Assembly (NCBI RefSeq): GCF_001547525.1 | Contig: NZ_CM003769.1 | Coordinates: forward strand, 124,001 to 188,000 | DNA: 64,000 bases | Direction: 5' to 3' | Source of the DNA: Burkholderia anthina | GTDB lineage: Bacteria > Pseudomonadota > Gammaproteobacteria > Burkholderiales > Burkholderiaceae | Shown: positions 17,381 through 26,088 of the stretch, piece after piece | Layout of the letters: every line of letters starts with the position of its first letter | Position numbering within the stretch: position 1 is the first letter of the stretch | Notes under the pieces: model-generated | Seen by the model: the letters and a program-made list of their open reading frames with translations, nothing else | Databases searched by the model: none | Told to the model about the DNA's origin: nothing | Position numbers and translations under genes: made by a program

Positions 17381-18393
17381 GCGTGGGCTCCCGGAACCGG
17401 CGCGCGCGCGTCGAGCAAGCCTTCGTCGCGCAACGCAGCCCACAGTTCGGCCGGCGCGGTGCGCTCGAGCCATTCGATGTTCTGCTTCAACTGGGCCACG
17501 CTGCGCGCGCCGATCACGCACGACACGACGGCCGGATGGCCGAACGGAAACTGCAAGGCGGCGGCGGGAAGCGGCACGTCGAAGCGCCTGCACAGCGCGC
17601 CCAGGCGCGTCGCCTTGTCGATCACGTCGGCGCTCGCGTCCGCATAGTTGAACTTGCCGTTGCCGGCGAGCACGCCGGAATTGAACACGCCGCCGATCAC
17701 GATCGCCGTCCCGTCACGGACGCACGCGTCGAGCAGCGGTTCGAGCGCCGTCTGTTCGAGCAGCGTGTAGCGTCCGGCCAGCAGCACGGCGTCGAGCGCC
17801 GCTTCGTTCAGCGCGTCGGCCGCGACTTCCCACTCGTTCACGCCGAGACCGAACGCGCCGATCTCGCCGCCCGAGCGCAGCGCCTCCAGCGCGCGAAACC
17901 CGCCGCCGCGCGTCAACTGTTCCCAGTAGTGCGCGTGACGATCGCCATGCGTCATCGCACCGATGTCGTGCACGTACAGCATGTCGATCCGCGCGAGCCC
18001 GAGCCGTTGCCGACTGTCCTCGTACGAGCGCAGGATGCCGTCGTAGCTGTAGTCGTAGACGGGCCGGAACGGCAGCGGCTCGGCCCAGCCGTCGTCACCC
18101 GGCCGCACGCTCGGGTCGGCGCGCATCAGCCGCCCGACCTTCGTGCTGAGCGTGAAGCCGCCGCGCTCGCGTGGGGCGAGCCCCGCGCCCACGCGCCGCT
18201 CGGACAGCGTGTAGCCGTAGTACGGCGCGGTGTCGAAATAGCGCAGGCCGGCCGCCCACGCGGCGTCGACGAGCGCGGCCGCGTCGGCCGCCGACATCGG
18301 CCGATACAGGCCGCCGAGCTGCGAGCAGCCGAGACCGAGCGCGGACACCGTCAACCCGCTGCGCGGCAAGGTGCGCGTATCGTTCGCGTTCAT
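17377..18393 (-). CDS. Aldo/keto reductase, D-threo-aldose (L-fucose/L-galactose) 1-dehydrogenase type
   Basis: A 338-residue aldo-keto reductase barrel with the catalytic tetrad visible: Asp and Tyr in 'YFDTAPYYGYTLSERRVG', Lys in 'LSTKVGR', His in 'IDMLYVHDIG'. The sequence closely resembles D-threo-aldose 1-dehydrogenases, which oxidise L-fucose, L-galactose and D-arabinose to lactones with NAD(P)+. The start is uncertain: ATG 18393 is given; a GTG at 18423, 6 nt after the binding-protein stop, would add ten residues. It follows the ABC transporter genes and precedes the lactonase, as expected for the first enzymatic step. Confidence 0.85.
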   Translation of the reverse strand: MNANDTRTLPRSGLTVSALGLGCSQLGGLYRPMSAADAAALVDAAWAAGLRYFDTAPYYGYTLSERRVGAGLAPRERGGFTLSTKVGRLMRADPSVRPGDDGWAEPLPFRPVYDYSYDGILRSYEDSRQRLGLARIDMLYVHDIGAMTHGDRHAHYWEQLTRGGGFRALEALRSGGEIGAFGLGVNEWEVAADALNEAALDAVLLAGRYTLLEQTALEPLLDACVRDGTAIVIGGVFNSGVLAGNGKFNYADASADVIDKATRLGALCRRFDVPLPAAALQFPFGHPAVVSCVIGARSVAQLKQNIEWLERTAPAELWAALRDEGLLDARAPVPGAHA

Positions 18394-18429
18394 GCGTGAC
18401 GACTCGATGCGGGAAAGCGGCACGGGCGA

Positions 18430-19380
18430 TCAGTACAGGACATTCTTCGCCGCCTGCGAATCGAGGTTCTGCTTGTCGACCATCACGACGCCGGTATCGA
18501 TCAGCTTCGGCGCGGGCTTGCGCTCGATCACGTCGAGCGCCGTGCGCACGCCCTGGTTCCCCATCTGCCACGAACCCTGCACGGCGATCGCCTGCACGGT
18601 GCCGTCGCGCACGAAGCCCTGCAGGTCCTCGTTGCCGTCGAAGCCGATCGCCACGACCTTGCCCGCCTTGCCCGACTGCTTCAGCGCGCGGCCCATGCCG
18701 ACCGCGGTCGGCTCGTTCGCGCCGAAGATGCCCTTCAGGTCGGGGTTCGCCGACAGCACGTCGGTCGTCTGGTTCAGCGCGGTCGCCATTTGCGATTGCG
18801 AGTAGTACGGGCCGACGATTTGCAGCTTCGAATGGCTCTCGATGTACTTGCGGAACCCGCCGACGCGGCTGACCTCGGACCCCGCGCCCGGCACGTACGA
18901 CATGATCGCGATCTTGCCGGACTGCCCGACGCGATCGATCAGCGCTTTCGCGCACAACGCGCCGGCCTTCTCGTTGTCGGTCGACAGGAACGCCTGGTAG
19001 TACGGCTTGCCGGCATCCGAGATGGCCGAGTCGATCAGCACGACGGGAATATGCGCTTCCCACGCCTTCTTGATCGCGGGCACGAGCGCATCGGGATCGG
19101 ACGGCGCGAGCACGATGCCCGCCACATGACGCGTGACCGCGTTGTCGACCATGTTGACCTGCCCGCTGATGTCGGACTCGGCCGCCGGCCCCTGGAACGT
19201 CATCGTGTAGCCCTTGGCGCCGTCGAGCGCAGCCTTCGCGCCTTTCTGCACGTTCTGCCAGTAGTTCGAATTGACCGTCTTGACGATCACGGCGATCTCG
19301 CCGCCCGCCGCATACGCGCCGCTGTTGCACGCCGCCGCGAACACGCACGCCGATGCCGCCAGCAGGATGGATTTGTTCAT
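18430..19380 (-). CDS. Sugar ABC transporter substrate-binding protein (RbsB/CUT2 type)
   Basis: A 316-residue periplasmic binding protein. It has a secretion signal (first ~24 residues, cut after AYA; an AAAC sequence could alternatively be a lipobox), then the type 1 periplasmic fold with 'NSNYWQNVQKGAKAAL', 'VTRHVAGIVLAPSDPDAL' and 'VAIGFDGNEDL'. A GGAG sequence precedes the ATG. It delivers a sugar to the permease and ATPase encoded just upstream. The downstream enzymes suggest L-galactose or L-fucose as ligand. Confidence 0.9.
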   Translation of the reverse strand: MNKSILLAASACVFAAACNSGAYAAGGEIAVIVKTVNSNYWQNVQKGAKAALDGAKGYTMTFQGPAAESDISGQVNMVDNAVTRHVAGIVLAPSDPDALVPAIKKAWEAHIPVVLIDSAISDAGKPYYQAFLSTDNEKAGALCAKALIDRVGQSGKIAIMSYVPGAGSEVSRVGGFRKYIESHSKLQIVGPYYSQSQMATALNQTTDVLSANPDLKGIFGANEPTAVGMGRALKQSGKAGKVVAIGFDGNEDLQGFVRDGTVQAIAVQGSWQMGNQGVRTALDVIERKPAPKLIDTGVVMVDKQNLDSQAAKNVLY

Positions 19381-19422
19381 GTCTCGCTCCGCTTCTCGTT
19401 GGTAGGGACTGCTTGCCGCCGG

Positions 19423-20454
19423 TCAGGGCCGGCGATTGCGCAACTGGTCGATCCACACCGTGCCCAGGATCACGACGCCGATGATGATCTGCTGGATGAA
19501 GCTCGACACGCCGTTCATGTTCAGGCCGTTGCGCAGCACGCCGATCACGAACGCGCCGATCGCCGTGCCGGAAATCGTGCCGACGCCGCCCATCAGCGAC
19601 GTGCCGCCGATGACCGAGCTCGCGATGGCGTCGAGTTCGTACATCACGCCCTCGTTCGGCTGCCCGGTGACGAGCCGCGACATCAGCACGCAGCCGGTCA
19701 CGCCCGCGAGCGCGCCGGACAGCACGTAGGTGAACAGCTTCACGCCCTGCACGTTCACGCCCGACAGCCGCGCGGCTTCCGCGTTCGATCCGACCGCGTA
19801 GATATGACGGCCGAGCGACGTTCTCGACAGCAGCACGGACACCACGACGAACAGCACGACCATGATCACGACCGGATACGGGATGCCGGGAAACGTCGTG
19901 TCGGGGAAGCCGTCCGCGCCGATGCGCGAGATCCGCAGCAGCGCGCCGTTGCCGAGCGCGCCGAACGCGTCGCCGAGATCGGAGACGGGCCGCGCGCCCG
20001 TGATCTGCAGCGCGATGCCGCGCGCGACGAGCATCATGCCGAGCGTCGCGATGAACGGCGGCAGGCCCATGCGCGTCACGCAGATGCCGTTGACGAGCCC
20101 GCATAGCGCACCGACCAGGATGCCGGCCGCCATCGCGGCAGGCACCGGCACGCCGGCCTTGACGAGCAGCGCCGCGCACACGCCGGCCAGCGCGAGCACC
20201 GAGCCGACCGACAGGTCGATGCCGCCCGTGATGATCACGCAGGTGGCGGCCACGCCCAGATAGGCGATGGACGTGACCTGCAGGCCGACGGTCATCAGGT
20301 TGTCGACCGAGAAGAACGCCGCGCTCGATATCGAGAACGCGAACACGAGCACGACGAGGCTGCCGAGCGCCGCGAACTTCTGGATCAGGTCGCGCCGCCG
20401 CTGTCGCGCCGCCCGCTCGTCGGCCTGGCTTCGATCGGATGTCATTTCAAGCAT
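19423..20454 (-). CDS. Sugar ABC transporter permease (RbsC/CUT2 type)
   Basis: A 343-residue polytopic membrane protein of the BPD_transp_2 family, with about ten hydrophobic segments. It has the conserved 'GGIDLSVGSVLALAGV' and 'GVNVQGVKLFTYVLSGALAG' regions. The start overlaps the ATPase gene by 8 bp; an ATG at 20445 is an alternative. It forms the channel for the sugar recognised by the downstream binding protein. Confidence 0.9.
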   Translation of the reverse strand: MLEMTSDRSQADERAARQRRRDLIQKFAALGSLVVLVFAFSISSAAFFSVDNLMTVGLQVTSIAYLGVAATCVIITGGIDLSVGSVLALAGVCAALLVKAGVPVPAAMAAGILVGALCGLVNGICVTRMGLPPFIATLGMMLVARGIALQITGARPVSDLGDAFGALGNGALLRISRIGADGFPDTTFPGIPYPVVIMVVLFVVVSVLLSRTSLGRHIYAVGSNAEAARLSGVNVQGVKLFTYVLSGALAGVTGCVLMSRLVTGQPNEGVMYELDAIASSVIGGTSLMGGVGTISGTAIGAFVIGVLRNGLNMNGVSSFIQQIIIGVVILGTVWIDQLRNRRP

Positions 20455-21991
20455 GGGAACGCCCCGACGCGTAGTGCATGATCTCCTCCTGACTGGTGTG
20501 TTTCGTGTCGAGCAATGCGGTCATTCGACCTTCGTGAAAGACGGCGATCCGGTCGGTCATGCCGAGCAGTTCGGGCAATTCCGAGCTGATCAGCACGACG
20601 CCGACGCCATCGGCGGCGAGCCGGTCCATCAGCCCGTAGATCGCGAATTTCGCACCGACGTCGATGCCGCGCGTCGGCTCGTCGAAGAACAGGATCTTCG
20701 AGCCGCGGTACAGCCATTTGCCGATGACGACCTTCTGCTGGTTGCCGCCGGACAGGTTGCGCACGCGCTGGTGCACGGACGGCGTTCGAATCGCGAGGTC
20801 CTGCACGTAGCGGCGCGCCACGTCGAGCTCGTCTTCGAAGCGCAGGAATCCGAAGCGTGACGCGATGCCGCGCACGTTCGCGAGCGTGAGGTTCGCCGCG
20901 ACGGGCATCGGCAGCGCGAGCCCCTCCTTCTTGCGGTCCTCCGACAGATACGCGATGCCGTGCCGGATCGCCTCGCGCGGCGAGCGGATCGTCACGGGCC
21001 GGCCGTGCAGCGCGATCGTGCCGCCGTCCGGGCGATCCGCGCCGAAGATCGCGCGGGCGATCTCGGTGCGTCCGGCACCCATCAATCCCGCGAAACCCAG
21101 GATCTCGCCGCGGCGCAGCGCGAACGACACCGGCCCGAACACGCCGTCGCGGCGCAGGTCGCGCACGTCGAGCAGCACGTCGTCCGTCGGCACCGACTGC
21201 CGCGACGGATACGCGTCGTCGAGCGTGCGTCCGACCATGCGCGCGACGATGTCGTCGATGCTGACGTCGGCGAAATCGTCCGTCGAGATGTGGCGCCCGT
21301 CGCGCAGCACCGTCACGCGATCGACGATCTGCGCCATTTCGTCGAGCCGGTGCGAGATATACAGAATCGCCACGCCGTCGGCGCGCAGTTCCTCGATGAT
21401 GCGAAAGAGCTGCACCGTTTCCGCTTCCGTCAGCGACGACGTGGGTTCGTCCATGATCAGCACGCGCGCATCGAGCGACAGCGCCTTCGCGATCTCGACC
21501 ATCTGCTGCTGCGCGATGGACAGCACGCCGACCTTCGTGGTCGGCGCGACGTTCAGGCCGATTCGCGCGATGCAGCGCGCCGCATCCGCATTCATGCGTT
21601 TCGCGTCGACGAACGGCCCGCGCCGCGGCTCGCGTGCGAGGAACAGGTTCTCCGCCACGCTCAGGTGCGGGACGAGATTGAGCTCCTGGTGAATGATCGC
21701 GATGCCGGCCGCCTGCGCTTCGGAGGCCGAACGAAACCGCACCGGCGCGCCGCGATAGTGAACGACGCCCTCGTCGGGCAGGTACTGGCCGCTGATGATC
21801 TTCATCAGCGTGGATTTGCCCGCGCCGTTTTCGCCGCACACCGCATGCACCTCGCCGCGGCGCAGGTCGAGGCGAATGCCGTCGAGCGCGACGACGCCCG
21901 GAAAGCGCTTGCGAATCCCTTCCAGGCGCAGGATCTCCCGGTCCGCTTCGTCCTGTGCGGCCTGACCGGGCAGATTGCGAGGCATTGCCAT
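20447..21991 (-). CDS. Sugar ABC transporter ATP-binding protein (RbsA/CUT2 type, two ATPase domains)
   Basis: A 514-residue tandem ATPase. The first half carries a canonical Walker A 'GENGAGKST' and 'LSIAQQQMVEIAKAL'. The second half has the usual degenerate P-loop 'GLMGAGRTE' and the signature '[15 protein letters not shown]'. AAGGAG precedes the ATG. It is the first gene of the leftward sugar operon, divergent from the FadR-type regulator with 233 bp of regulatory DNA between. Confidence 0.92.
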   Translation of the reverse strand: MAMPRNLPGQAAQDEADREILRLEGIRKRFPGVVALDGIRLDLRRGEVHAVCGENGAGKSTLMKIISGQYLPDEGVVHYRGAPVRFRSASEAQAAGIAIIHQELNLVPHLSVAENLFLAREPRRGPFVDAKRMNADAARCIARIGLNVAPTTKVGVLSIAQQQMVEIAKALSLDARVLIMDEPTSSLTEAETVQLFRIIEELRADGVAILYISHRLDEMAQIVDRVTVLRDGRHISTDDFADVSIDDIVARMVGRTLDDAYPSRQSVPTDDVLLDVRDLRRDGVFGPVSFALRRGEILGFAGLMGAGRTEIARAIFGADRPDGGTIALHGRPVTIRSPREAIRHGIAYLSEDRKKEGLALPMPVAANLTLANVRGIASRFGFLRFEDELDVARRYVQDLAIRTPSVHQRVRNLSGGNQQKVVIGKWLYRGSKILFFDEPTRGIDVGAKFAIYGLMDRLAADGVGVVLISSELPELLGMTDRIAVFHEGRMTALLDTKHTSQEEIMHYASGRSHA

Positions 21992-22034
21992 TACGTCTCC
22001 TTGAGGCGGATCGACCTCGGCTTCGCCTGGTCAG

Positions 22035-22116
22035 TCCAATTTGGATGAATTACAGCAATCAAACCCGTTTTGGTCAAGCCAATTTATCTATTTCAATCTG
22101 ATCTTACCAATGGTAA
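22035..22116. promoter_or_regulatory. Divergent operator region with three dyads
   Basis: Three short inverted repeats lie between the sugar operon and its regulator: TCCAA-T-TTGGA (22035-22045), TTGG-TCAAG-CCAA (22070-22082) and TTACC-AAT-GGTAA (22104-22116). Their centres are 36 and 34 bp apart. The region is AT-rich compared with its surroundings. They are candidate sites for the FadR-family repressor; FadR-type operators are short dyads of this size. Confidence 0.45.
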
Positions 22117-22224
22117 AAACCCGGACATTATGATGAACGGGCCGCTGCACGGGGCGATGAGGCAGGCGTGATAGACTCCGCGACACGCGCTTGTGCCGAA
22201 AGCGCATTGACCTCAATCGATCGG

Positions 22225-22938
22225 ATGAAATCGACAGAACCCAAGCGGCTTTACCAATCGGTCGCGGCCCAGATCGTCGCGTTGATTCGCCAGGGCGAAT
22301 TCGCGATCGGCGAGCGGCTGCCGCCGGAGCGCGAGCTGGCGCTGACGCTCGGCGTATCGCGTCCGTCGCTTCGCGAGGCGCTGATCGCGCTGGAAATCGG
22401 CGGCCAGATCGAAATCCGGATGGGCTCCGGCGTCTATGTCCGCGACACGGCGGCCGACGCCGTCGGCCCGATGGCCACGCTCGGCGACAGTCCGTCGGAA
22501 TTGATGCAGGCCCGCGCGGCCGTCGAAGGCAGCGTGGCCGCGCTGGCCGCCGCACGGATGACGGCCGCGATGCTCGAACGCCTGCGCCGCACGGTTCAGC
22601 GCATGAAGCGGCTCGCGGAGGCCGGCAAATCGCCCGTCGAGGCCGACCGGCAGTTCCACATGCTGATCGCGGAAGCCGCCGGCAATTCGGTGCTCACGCG
22701 CTTCGTCGGCGAGCTGTTCGACAGCCGCCACGACCCGATCGCGGCCGCCATGCGCGGCCACGCGGAAAATCCGCAGACGTGGACCGCCGCCGTGCGCGAG
22801 CACGAGGACGTGCTCCTAGCGCTACAGGCCGGCGATCCGATCGCGGCCCAGACAGCCATTCGCGCGCATCTTCGCGCGTCCGAAGCGCGGTGGATCGAGG
22901 GCGGGCTGAAAGCCGAGCCGGATTCGGAGCCGGATTGA
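22225..22938 (+). CDS. FadR/GntR-family transcriptional regulator
   Basis: A 237-residue regulator. The N-terminal GntR winged helix ('GERLPPERELALTLGVSRPS', then 'EALIALEIGGQIEIRMGSGVYV') is followed by an all-helical FCD ligand domain with metal-binding candidates Asp and His ('EADRQFHMLIAEAAG') and 'EHEDVLLAL'. I chose the ATG at 22225; a GTG at 22168 would add 19 unconserved residues. It is divergent from the sugar operon and probably represses it until a pathway intermediate (sugar acid) binds. Confidence 0.88.
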   Translation: MKSTEPKRLYQSVAAQIVALIRQGEFAIGERLPPERELALTLGVSRPSLREALIALEIGGQIEIRMGSGVYVRDTAADAVGPMATLGDSPSELMQARAAVEGSVAALAAARMTAAMLERLRRTVQRMKRLAEAGKSPVEADRQFHMLIAEAAGNSVLTRFVGELFDSRHDPIAAAMRGHAENPQTWTAAVREHEDVLLALQAGDPIAAQTAIRAHLRASEARWIEGGLKAEPDSEPD

Positions 22939-22963
22939 CCGGCGCACGGGCGCCGGCAACGCG

Positions 22964-24292
22964 CTATTCAACGCCCTGCAACACTGCCCGATCGCTCGCC
23001 GTGCGGCGCGGCGGCAGCGTGCGCGGCACCAGGCTCGTCACCAGCACCGAGCCGACCACCAGCAGCCCCGCGACCACGCCGAACCCGGCATACGGCGCGC
23101 CGGTACGCACGAACAGGGCACCGACCAGCCACGAACTGAACGCGCCGCCGAGCGAACCGAGCATGCTGATCACCGCGATGCCCGCCGCCGCCGCGCGGCC
23201 GGTCAGTTGGGCCGCCGGAATCGTCCAGAAAACGATCGGCACGGTGAACGCGCACAGCTGCGCGGTCGCAAGCAAGGTCACGGTGATCCAGACGTGGCCG
23301 ACCGAGAAGCGCAGAAGCAGCAAACCGCACGCGGTGACGAGCATGCAGGCCACCGTATGCCATCGGCGCTCGCCGTATCGGTCGGAACTCCATGCGATGG
23401 CCACGTTGCCGATCATCGTGAATACGGAAATCAGTCCGGACAACCAACCGATTCCGGAGACGCTCGACACCCCGGCCGCCTTCAGCACCGTGGGCGACCA
23501 GAACGTCACCGTCCCCATCCCGACGTAGACGCAGAAATAGATCGCGGCAAGCCCGAGCACGCGACCGTTGCGAACGATGTCGAGCACGCGGGCCCCATCA
23601 TGGCCGACCACTGCCGCGGCCCGATCCGCGTCGAGATCGCGCAACAGCGCCCGCCGATCCGCAGGCGACAGCCATGCCGCCTGTTCCGGCCGGTCGCTCA
23701 GCATCAGCGGCGCAACCAGCCCGAGCGCGATGGCCGGCAATCCCTCGATCAGAAACAGCCACTGCCATCCGCGCAAGCCCATCGCGTCCTGCATGTGCGC
23801 CATGATCCCGCCGGACAGCGGCCCGCCGATCATGCCGGCGACCGGCACCGCGAGCAGCAGCACGCTGTTGACACGGGCGCGCACCGTATCCGGAAACCAG
23901 TACGACAGGTACAGGATCAGGCCCGGAAAGAAGCCGGCCTCGGCGGCGCCGAGCAGAAAGCGCACCACGTACAGCGAGACGCTGCCGGTCACGAACATCT
24001 GCGCCACCGTGCAAAGACCCCACAGCACCATGATTCGCATGAGCGTGCGGCTCGCGCCGATGCGCGCGAGCACCAGATTGCTCGGCACCTCGAACGCGGC
24101 GTAACTGATGAAGAAGATCGCCGTCGCGGAGCCGAATACGGCTTCGCTCAAGCCAAGGTCCTGCAGGAACTGCAGCTTGGCGAACCCGATGTTGACGCGA
24201 TCGACGAAGTTGACGACGTAGCAGAGGAACAGAAACGGAATCACGCGCAGCGCGATCCGACGATACAAGACGGCAGGGGGTGACTCGGACAT
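22964..24292 (-). CDS. MFS transporter, ACS (anion:cation symporter) family
   Basis: A 442-residue, 12-segment major facilitator. It carries 'LCYVVNFVDRVNIGFAKL' and 'GAAEAGFFPGLILYLSYWFP', both typical of the ACS family that imports phthalate, hydroxybenzoate-type or sugar acids. The ATG at 24292 is 7 nt after GGGAG; longer in-frame starts exist. It is convergent with the FadR gene (25 bp, with a GC-rich hairpin around 22939-22956). It stands alone, but a 19-bp motif in its promoter recurs before the ring-degradation operon at 44 kb, suggesting it takes up that operon's substrate. Confidence 0.88.
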   Translation of the reverse strand: MSESPPAVLYRRIALRVIPFLFLCYVVNFVDRVNIGFAKLQFLQDLGLSEAVFGSATAIFFISYAAFEVPSNLVLARIGASRTLMRIMVLWGLCTVAQMFVTGSVSLYVVRFLLGAAEAGFFPGLILYLSYWFPDTVRARVNSVLLLAVPVAGMIGGPLSGGIMAHMQDAMGLRGWQWLFLIEGLPAIALGLVAPLMLSDRPEQAAWLSPADRRALLRDLDADRAAAVVGHDGARVLDIVRNGRVLGLAAIYFCVYVGMGTVTFWSPTVLKAAGVSSVSGIGWLSGLISVFTMIGNVAIAWSSDRYGERRWHTVACMLVTACGLLLLRFSVGHVWITVTLLATAQLCAFTVPIVFWTIPAAQLTGRAAAAGIAVISMLGSLGGAFSSWLVGALFVRTGAPYAGFGVVAGLLVVGSVLVTSLVPRTLPPRRTASDRAVLQGVE

Positions 24293-24415
24293 GGACCGCT
24301 CCCGGTATGTGGACATGCGTCGGCCGTCGCGTGGGTCGCTCGCGGCCGCGATCGGTGGCGCCGCCACGCGTTGCGCGCACAGGGGCTGCGCGAAGCGCCG
24401 CGAGGGAATTATACG

Positions 24416-24434
24416 AATCTCACAATTCGGGATT
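24416..24434. promoter_or_regulatory. Operator-like motif AATCTCACAATTCGGGATT (copy 1 of 3)
   Basis: This 19-mer upstream of the MFS gene closely matches two 19-mers upstream of the TPP-enzyme operon (44043-44061 and 44185-44203). It is the less symmetric form of the AATCCCG-N5-CGGGATT dyad. The rest of the 568-bp gap 24293-24860 is AT-rich and has no gene I can support. Confidence 0.5.
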
Positions 24435-24656
24435 TATTGGTAGTTAACACGAGAAAACGCCTCGAACGCCCACCGTGTCATGACTTCAATCCGCATTCGT
24501 CATATTTTTAAGAAAACACCGTTTATATGCTCAGCCAATCGCTGCTTTGCCCTTACTGCAAGGTATCGCGTCGCACCCTATGTAAACCCGACCATAAAGA
24601 TAAATTCAATCCCTTATAATGAGATTTAGAAAAAACTCCTTCAAGTGAGCGCCGAT

Positions 24657-24688
24657 CGGGTTTCGATCGCGTCACCCGGTGTTTTTTT
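24657..24688 (+). terminator. Intrinsic-terminator-like hairpin in the AraC leader
   Basis: The stem CGGGT (24657-24661) / ACCCG (24674-24678) is followed within 4 nt by seven Ts. A perfect TATAAT lies upstream at 24615-24620. A transcript from that -10 would end after about 60 nt unless it reads through to the AraC gene at 24861. This could be a leader attenuator or a tiny RNA; no good -35 was seen. Confidence 0.35.
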
Positions 24689-24860
24689 CTGGATATGATC
24701 GTCGGCGGGACTGGCCGCGTGGCACGGCGCCTTCGGAAGCCGTCCATCCGTGCGAGTCCAGTCGACCCGCGCGCATGGCGCGAGCGCGCTGCCCGCGCCC
24801 GGGCAACATGGGCCGGCTTCGGCCGGCATCGAATTTCAGACGGAATGCGTTAGCCACGCC

Positions 24861-25805
24861 ATGAACCTGCACGCTGAAACACTGTGCTTCTCCGATGTGT
24901 TCCTCCATTCCCAGGCGATCGTGAACTGGTCGCAGCACTACGACCAGATCAGTCCGGGCACCGCCACGACCACGCTGCGTCAGGTCGCCGGCCAGCGTTT
25001 CCACGTCTTTCGCGAACGCATCAACCAGCGCGTGATGCAGCACGGCCTCGCGCCGCGCGGCCGGCTCTGCTTCGCGCTGCCGATCGCCAGCGCGGTCGCG
25101 CCCGTGGTCCAGGGTCGCACCGTCGAGCGACCGAGCCTGCTGACCTTGCGCGGCGGCGAGGAATTCGTCGCCCACCTGCCGTGCGACACCGAGGTGCTCG
25201 CCTTCACGATCGACCGCACGCTCACCGCCGATCGCGAACTGGACGAACTCGCGAACCTGCCCGCCCGCATCCTGAAGCAGCCGGTGCTGCCGATCTCGCC
25301 CGCACGCTACGGCAATGCGCTGGACGGCCTCGAGCGCGTGCTGCGCCAAGCGCTCGACGGCGACTCGCTCACCGCGCGCGATGCGTTCGACGAACGCGTG
25401 CTCGCGCACAGTGTGGTCGGCATCCTGCTCGACCTCGTGCAGCCCGACGACCCGGATGCCGGTGCGCTGCCGTCGGCGTCGACGCAAAGCTACATCGTTC
25501 GCCGCAGCCAGGAAATCGCGCTGGAGTGCGACGACGTGCCGACGGTCATCGATCTCTGTCACCACCTCCGAATCAGCCGCCGCACGCTGCAATACAGCTT
25601 CCAGAACGTGGTCGGCACCACGCCGACCGCCTACCTCCGCTCGATCCGGCTGAACGCGGTGCGACGCTTCCTGATGACGACGCCCGAGACGATGCGGATC
25701 GGCGACGCGGCAGCGCAATTCGGCTTTTGCCATTTCGGGCGTTTCTCCGCGTATTACCACCAGCATTTCCACGAGCTGCCGTCGCACACGCCGCGGCTGA
25801 GCTGA
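24861..25805 (+). CDS. AraC-family transcriptional regulator (EutR/FeaR-like)
   Basis: A 314-residue regulator. The N-terminal ~200 residues are a ligand-sensing domain of the ethanolamine-operon type ('VNWSQHYDQISPGTATTTLR'). The C-terminus has the two AraC helix-turn-helix units ('VIDLCHHLRISRRTLQYSFQ' and 'RIGDAAAQFGFCHFGRFSAY'). I chose the ATG at 24861 from the family's N-terminus; an upstream in-frame GTG at 24750 exists. It lies directly ahead of the amine permease gene in the same direction and is the likely activator of the two units carrying the shared motif. Confidence 0.88.
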   Translation: MNLHAETLCFSDVFLHSQAIVNWSQHYDQISPGTATTTLRQVAGQRFHVFRERINQRVMQHGLAPRGRLCFALPIASAVAPVVQGRTVERPSLLTLRGGEEFVAHLPCDTEVLAFTIDRTLTADRELDELANLPARILKQPVLPISPARYGNALDGLERVLRQALDGDSLTARDAFDERVLAHSVVGILLDLVQPDDPDAGALPSASTQSYIVRRSQEIALECDDVPTVIDLCHHLRISRRTLQYSFQNVVGTTPTAYLRSIRLNAVRRFLMTTPETMRIGDAAAQFGFCHFGRFSAYYHQHFHELPSHTPRLS

Positions 25806-25830
25806 GCGCACCGGACGCGCCGCCTCATCC

Positions 25831-25878
25831 GGGTAATCCCCTGCCGCGTGGTGCATGCGGATTGCCGATAACGGACAA
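25831..25878 (+). promoter_or_regulatory. Two-part regulatory motif, copy 1 (permease promoter)
   Basis: GGGTAATCCC (25831-25840) is followed 31 bp further, start to start, by TTGCCGATAACGGACAA (25862-25878). The same pair with 32-bp offset occurs before the aldehyde dehydrogenase gene. It probably binds the AraC regulator encoded immediately upstream. Confidence 0.55.
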
Positions 25879-26088
25879 CGCCCGTGTTTTCGGCACCGTA
25901 AATTTTGTCGTCGGCTCCGCTCGCATGCCCGCTGCACCGCATCGAGCGGCCGTCCAAGCGCATACCCGTGTCGTCGACGAACGTCGGCAGCGATTGCCGG
26001 CTCGTCAGCATCGGCGCGCGGCACGGGGATATCGATCAGGCATGCCGGTGTCGATTCCTGACGGACGATCCGGCCAGCGGGACTACTC

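Noticed and set aside
12739..22938. A pure L-fucose operon ending in 2-keto-3-deoxy-L-fuconate
   Set aside because: The fuconate dehydratase of the enolase family and the 2-keto-3-deoxyfuconate dehydrogenase or aldolase expected for that route were not seen; UxaA and UxaB-like enzymes are present instead. L-fucose may still be a side substrate.
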